A stretch of 8,597 nucleotides of DNA from Solirubrobacteraceae bacterium. GTDB taxonomy: Bacteria; Actinomycetota; Thermoleophilia; Solirubrobacterales; Solirubrobacteraceae. Shown here piece after piece: positions 5,259 through 8,597 of the stretch. How positions within the stretch are numbered: position 1 is the stretch's first letter; the number at the start of each line of letters is the position of its first letter. Under the pieces are notes generated by a model. That model was given only the letters and a program-made list of their open reading frames with translations, made no database searches and was not told the DNA's origin. The position numbers and the translations under genes were made by a program. The stretch is from NCBI GenBank assembly GCA_030043235.1, contig JASHYF010000223.1:1-8597 (forward strand), in the 5' to 3' direction.

Positions 5259-7609
5259 GCCGCCGGCGCCGCCCCGCCCGGCTCGCGGCCTTGCGGCTGG
5301 GTCGGGCGCTCGCGCTGCGGAGCCGGTGGAATCGGACGTACGAGCGGTGCGCCGGCGGTGACGGTGATGCTCTCGCCGTGGTGGCTGAGCTCGAGCGTCT
5401 CGCCCGCGAGCAGGGTGTAGCTGGCCTGCTCGGGGGTCACCTCCACCTGCAGCTTGCGTGCGCGGAACAGAAGGCGGAAGGCGATGCGCGTCAGCGGCGG
5501 CGTGAGCCGCGGCGCGAACGTCAGCTGACCGTCGTGGTCGCGCATGCCGCCCATGCCCGCAACCGCACCGATCCATGTGCCGGCGAGCGCGGCGATGTGC
5601 AGCCCGTCGCGCGTGTTGTGCTCGAGGTCCTCGAGGTCGAGCAGCGCACCCTCGCGGAGGTATTCATACGCGAGCTCGAGGTGGCCGAGCTCGCAGGCGA
5701 GCACGGCCTGCGTGCACGCCGACAGCGAGGAGTCGCGGACGGTGAGCCGCTCGTAGTAGGCGAAGTTGCGCTGCTTCTGCTCGTCGGTGAAGGCGTCGCC
5801 GCGCATGAGCATCGCCAGTACGAGATCGGCTTGCTTGACGACCTGCTTGCGGTACAGGTCGAAGTAGGGGAAGTGCAGCAGCAGCGGATACTGCTCGGGG
5901 CCGGTGCCCGCGAAGTCCCACACCTGATGCTTGGTGAAACCGTCGGACTGCGGGTGGACCTGCAGCGTCTCGTCGTAGGGGATGTACAACGTTTGCGCCA
6001 GCCGTCGCCAGCTGCCGAGCTCCTCCATGTCCACGCCCAGCTGCGCGGCCTGGCTGGGGTCTCGCTCGGCGGCGTCCGCGGCCGCCCGCAGGTTGCGCTG
6101 GGCCATCAGGTTCGTGTAGACGTTGTTGTCGGCGATCGCGCTGTACTCATCCGGGCCTGTGACGCCGTCTATGCGAAACATCCCCGACGCGTCGAAATGC
6201 CCGAGCGATCGCCACAGCCGCGCGGTTTCCATCAGCAGCTCGCTGCCGGCCTCGTGCAGGAAGTCCTCGTCTTCGCTCGCCGCGAGGTAGCGGACGACGG
6301 CGTCCGCGATGTCGGCGTTGACGTGGAAGGCCGCGGTGCCGGCGGGCCAGTAGCTCGAGCACTCCGAGCCGGCGATCGTGCGCCAGGGGAAGCTCGCGCC
6401 GCGCAGGCCCAGCAGGCGCGCTCGCTCGCGCGCCGCCTCCAGGGTGCGGTGGCGCCAGCCGAGCGCGTCGCGGGCAGCCCGCGGCGCGGTGTAGGTGAGG
6501 ACCGGCAGCACGAACGACTCGGTGTCCCAGAAGGTGTGGCCGTCATAGCCCGGTCCCGTCAGCCCCTTCGCCGCGATCGGCCGCCGCTCGCCGCGGGCGC
6601 CGGCCTGCAGGATGTGAAAGAGGGCGAAGCGAGCGGCCTGCTGGAGATCCGCGTCGCCGTCGATCTGCACGTCCGCGCGCTCCCAGAAGTCATCGAGATA
6701 GCTGCGCTGCTCGGCCAGCAGCCCCTCCCAATCAGCGTGCTTCGCGCTCGCCAGCGCTGCCTCGACCTGGTCGGTGAGCGCGGGCACCGAGCGCTCGCCC
6801 GACCAGCCGTAGGCCAGGAACTTCACCAGGCAAAGCGGGGAGCCGGGTGCGGCATCGGCCGCCACCAACACGCGCGCCAGGTCCACTTCGCTGTCCGCTG
6901 TCACATCCGTGCGCTCGGGGCCCACGATCGTGTGATCCATCGCGGCGCCCACCCGCAGCCCGCTCGTTTGTGTCGCGTGCACGAGCACCCCGCGCGTGCC
7001 GCGTGCACTCGAGCTTTCCGAGCGCAACAGCGAAGGCGCCAGCGTTGCGCCGCGCGGGTCGCCGGGCTCGCTCTGCTGCGACTCGTTGGCGACGAGCTCC
7101 GACTGGATCACCACGGGCACGGTGCCGTCCAGCGGTTCCACCTCGTAGCGGATCGCGGCGACCGCGCGTCGCGTGAAGCAGACGACCCGCGTCGAGTGCA
7201 CGCGCACGCGGCGCCCCGTCGGCGAGGCCCACTCGACGGTCCTGCGCATCACGCCGGCGCGCAGGTCGAGCACCCGTTCGTGTGCGATCAGCTTCCCGTA
7301 GCGGATGTCGAACGGCTCGTCTTTGACGAACAGGCGCAACAGCTTGCCGTTGGTCACGTTGATCACCGTCTCGCCCGCCTCCGGATAGCCGTAGCCGGCC
7401 TCGGCATAGGGCAGCTCCTTCTCCTCGTAGAAGCCGGCCAGGTACGTGCCGGGAATCCCGAACGGCTCGCCCTCGTCGAGGTTGCCACGCAGTCCAAGGT
7501 GGCCGTTCGCGAGCGCGAACAGCGACTCCGTCTGGGCGAGATGCTCGAGCTCGAGCGAGGTCTCGTGCAAGGCCCACGGTTCGACGGTGAAAGCCGACTG
7601 GGCGATCAC
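5255..7609 (-). CDS. GH65 family glycoside hydrolase/phosphorylase (Rv3401-like; maltose/trehalose/kojibiose phosphorylase fold)
   Basis: This 784-residue protein is a full-length GH65 enzyme. The N-terminal beta-sandwich starts with the typical ESLFALANGHLGLRGNLDEG (28-47) and AGYGYPEAGETVINVTNGK (71-89). The (alpha/alpha)6 catalytic barrel carries FWDTESFVLP (360-369), the signature VTGPDEYSAIADNNVYTN (483-500) with E488 as the expected general acid, KQAD (592-595) and HNTRDGLHIAALAGTW (664-679). A small C-terminal sheet and a Pro-rich tail follow. Phosphorylases of this family cleave alpha-glucosidic disaccharides with inversion, giving beta-glucose-1-phosphate; related hydrolases exist, so activity and substrate are not settled. 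The N-terminal third closely recalls mycobacterial Rv3401 and the C-terminal domain of Rv2006. It has no signal peptide and is therefore cytosolic. The GTG start (7607-7609) and the TGA stop each share a 4-bp GTGA with a HAD gene. Confidence 0.93.
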   Translation of the reverse strand: MIAQSAFTVEPWALHETSLELEHLAQTESLFALANGHLGLRGNLDEGEPFGIPGTYLAGFYEEKELPYAEAGYGYPEAGETVINVTNGKLLRLFVKDEPFDIRYGKLIAHERVLDLRAGVMRRTVEWASPTGRRVRVHSTRVVCFTRRAVAAIRYEVEPLDGTVPVVIQSELVANESQQSEPGDPRGATLAPSLLRSESSSARGTRGVLVHATQTSGLRVGAAMDHTIVGPERTDVTADSEVDLARVLVAADAAPGSPLCLVKFLAYGWSGERSVPALTDQVEAALASAKHADWEGLLAEQRSYLDDFWERADVQIDGDADLQQAARFALFHILQAGARGERRPIAAKGLTGPGYDGHTFWDTESFVLPVLTYTAPRAARDALGWRHRTLEAARERARLLGLRGASFPWRTIAGSECSSYWPAGTAAFHVNADIADAVVRYLAASEDEDFLHEAGSELLMETARLWRSLGHFDASGMFRIDGVTGPDEYSAIADNNVYTNLMAQRNLRAAADAAERDPSQAAQLGVDMEELGSWRRLAQTLYIPYDETLQVHPQSDGFTKHQVWDFAGTGPEQYPLLLHFPYFDLYRKQVVKQADLVLAMLMRGDAFTDEQKQRNFAYYERLTVRDSSLSACTQAVLACELGHLELAYEYLREGALLDLEDLEHNTRDGLHIAALAGTWIGAVAGMGGMRDHDGQLTFAPRLTPPLTRIAFRLLFRARKLQVEVTPEQASYTLLAGETLELSHHGESITVTAGAPLVRPIPPAPQRERPTQPQGREPGGAAPAA

Positions 7610-8349
7610 GGCGCGTGCAGGAGCTCGCCGAGATCCTCTACGACGACGTCAGCGCCGCGAGCTCGCAGCGCGTCGGCTTGGCCGAGCCGATCCACCCCCA
7701 CCACCAGGCCGAAGCGCCCAGCGCGGCCGGCCTGCACTCCGGCGAGGGCGTCCTCGAACACGGCCGCGCCGCTCGGCGCCACGCCGAGGGCGTCGGCTCC
7801 CGCGAGGTAGGTGTCGGGCGCGGGCTTGCCGTGCAGATGCCGGCGCTCCGCGAGCACGCCGTCGATCACCGCTTCGAACAGTTCCTCGATACTCGCGGCC
7901 CGCAGGACGTCGCGGCAGTTGCTGCTCGAGGAGACGACCGCGGTCCGCAGCTTGGCGGCGCGCACCGCGTGGACGTACTCGACGGAGCCCGCGTACGCCT
8001 CCACTCCGTCGGCTCTGATCATCTTCAGCACGAGCTCGTTCTTACGCTCGCCCAGACCGTGGATCGTCTGTGCGTCCGGCGGGTCCCGAGGTGAGCCCTG
8101 CTCGAGCTGGATGCCGCGCGAGGCCAGGAACGAGGCGACACCGTCGTATCGCGGCTTGCCGTCCACGTAGTCCTCGTAGTCCGCGACCTCGTCGAAGGGA
8201 ACGAAGTCCTCTCCCCGCTCGCAGGCCCGCTGGCGCAGGAACTCGTCGAACATGCGCTTCCACGCGGCCGCGTGCACCTTCGCGGTCTGCGTCAGCACGC
8301 CGTCCAGGTCGAACAGACACGCGCATACCCCATCAGGCAGCCCCAGCAC
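7606..8349 (-). CDS. Beta-phosphoglucomutase-type HAD (Rv3400-like)
   Basis: This 247-residue enzyme should convert beta-glucose-1-phosphate to glucose-6-phosphate. Motif I is CLFDLDGVLTQTAKVHAAAW, with nucleophile D14, acid/base D16, T22, H26 and W30. These equal D8, D10, T16, H20 and W24 of Lactococcus lactis beta-phosphoglucomutase. The cap has DYVDGKPRYDGVASFLASRG, a pattern I associate with mycobacterial Rv3400. Motif II is VVSSSSN (139-145), motif III HGKPAPD (K175) and motif IV VFEDALAG (E199, D200). All residues expected of a mutase are present, with the Arg of the cap (R67) as the likely phosphate contact. The start is GTG 8347-8349; no better start lies between it and motif I, and its ribosome binding site is weak. 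It is the first gene of the sugar operon, and its TGA overlaps the GH65 GTG by 4 bp. Confidence 0.92.
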   Translation of the reverse strand: MLGLPDGVCACLFDLDGVLTQTAKVHAAAWKRMFDEFLRQRACERGEDFVPFDEVADYEDYVDGKPRYDGVASFLASRGIQLEQGSPRDPPDAQTIHGLGERKNELVLKMIRADGVEAYAGSVEYVHAVRAAKLRTAVVSSSSNCRDVLRAASIEELFEAVIDGVLAERRHLHGKPAPDTYLAGADALGVAPSGAAVFEDALAGVQAGRAGRFGLVVGVDRLGQADALRARGADVVVEDLGELLHAP

Positions 8350-8408
8350 CCGCCGACCGTATCACCGGCGTGCATCGGCCCGCGTGTGTGTCGCACGGCG
8401 AGTGAGTC

Positions 8409-8597
8409 CTACGAGCAGCTCGATGTCGTCTGGTAGCCGGTGATGATCGTCACTGCGCGCTTGTGGCTGAGTTCCTCGGCTATCGCCACGACTTGTGCAT
8501 CGGTGGCGGAGATGTCGCGACGCGATCGACGCGATGCTTCGGTGCGCAACACGCCGGCGCGTATTGCGGCAAGCACGGTCAACGGCGTGTAGACGTC
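8409..8597 (-). CDS. C-terminal end of an unrecognised protein (partial, starts beyond the right edge)
   Basis: A minus-strand frame enters from the right edge and stays open for 62 codons to a TAG at 8409-8411. The translation looks like genuine protein. It includes YTPLTVLAAIRAGVL, a basic RRSRRD stretch, then DAQVVAIAEELSHKRAVTII ending in TGYQTTSS. The alternation of helix (DAQVVAIAEEL) and strand (RAVTII) faintly resembles the last helix-strand unit of PIN-like or other Rossmann-type nuclease domains. I cannot assign a family from this piece. It ends 59 bp before the start of the beta-phosphoglucomutase-type gene on the same strand, so it could belong to the same transcript, but no functional link is visible. 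Confidence 0.5.
   Translation of the reverse strand, partial: DVYTPLTVLAAIRAGVLRTEASRRSRRDISATDAQVVAIAEELSHKRAVTIITGYQTTSSCS

Noticed and set aside
5259..5576. Longer start for the second HAD inside GH65
   Set aside because: The extension is Arg/Ala-rich shadow of the GH65 frame, and HAD motif I begins a few residues after GTG 5258.
5099..7810. A 903-codon open frame on the plus strand opposite the GH65 gene
   Set aside because: The GH65 frame on the minus strand is a clear full-length family member with catalytic motifs. The antisense frame is open because of GC-biased codon use; its translation is low-complexity and rich in Arg, Ala and Val with no domain.

Overview
The window is high-GC DNA with dense, mostly minus-strand genes, frequent GTG starts and tight gene overlaps. 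This points to an actinobacterium. The family content (a mycobacterial Rv3400/Rv3401-type sugar pair, a DUF998 membrane protein, a cytosolic sulfite-oxidase-like enzyme) fits that and would suit a soil lineage such as Thermoleophilia/Solirubrobacterales, but the exact taxon cannot be fixed from the sequence.

Layout. Positions 1-258 (-) hold the N-terminal part of a DUF998-like membrane protein that runs off the left edge and has no ordinary start codon. Positions 397-825 (-) encode a SnoaL/NTF2-like protein. Positions 918-1110 (+) hold a broken, frameshifted remnant of a YmdB-type metallophosphoesterase, followed by about 100 bp with nothing recognisable. Positions 1216-2070 (-) encode an unassigned protein with two membrane helices. 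Positions 2330-3666 (-) hold an overlapping pair: a molybdopterin (sulfite-oxidase-like) oxidoreductase and an FAD/NAD(P) reductase. A divergent spacer of about 200 bp separates them from a plus-strand pair at 3864-4581, a DUF302 protein followed at once by an ABM-type monooxygenase-like protein. From 8349 down to 4542 (-) lies a compact three-gene sugar operon: a beta-phosphoglucomutase-type HAD, a GH65 glycoside phosphorylase/hydrolase and a second HAD of the sugar-phosphatase type. A further minus-strand gene enters from the right edge and ends at 8409.

How the genes work together. In the sugar operon, both junctions are 4-bp GTGA overlaps, so the three proteins are probably made together by coupled translation. 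The likely route is GH65 cleavage of an alpha-glucosidic disaccharide to beta-glucose-1-phosphate (if it is a phosphorylase), then conversion to glucose-6-phosphate by the first HAD. The second HAD would dephosphorylate a sugar phosphate. In the redox pair, the reductase is the natural electron partner of the molybdoenzyme. The DUF302-ABM pair could share its control region, but no operator was identified.

The window is mostly known families in ordinary arrangement. The items most worth a second look are the two functionally different HADs flanking GH65, the YmdB remnant, the minimal two-gene molybdoenzyme module, and the DUF998 gene without a canonical start. I saw no CRISPR array, tRNA, rRNA, insertion sequence or phage signature.
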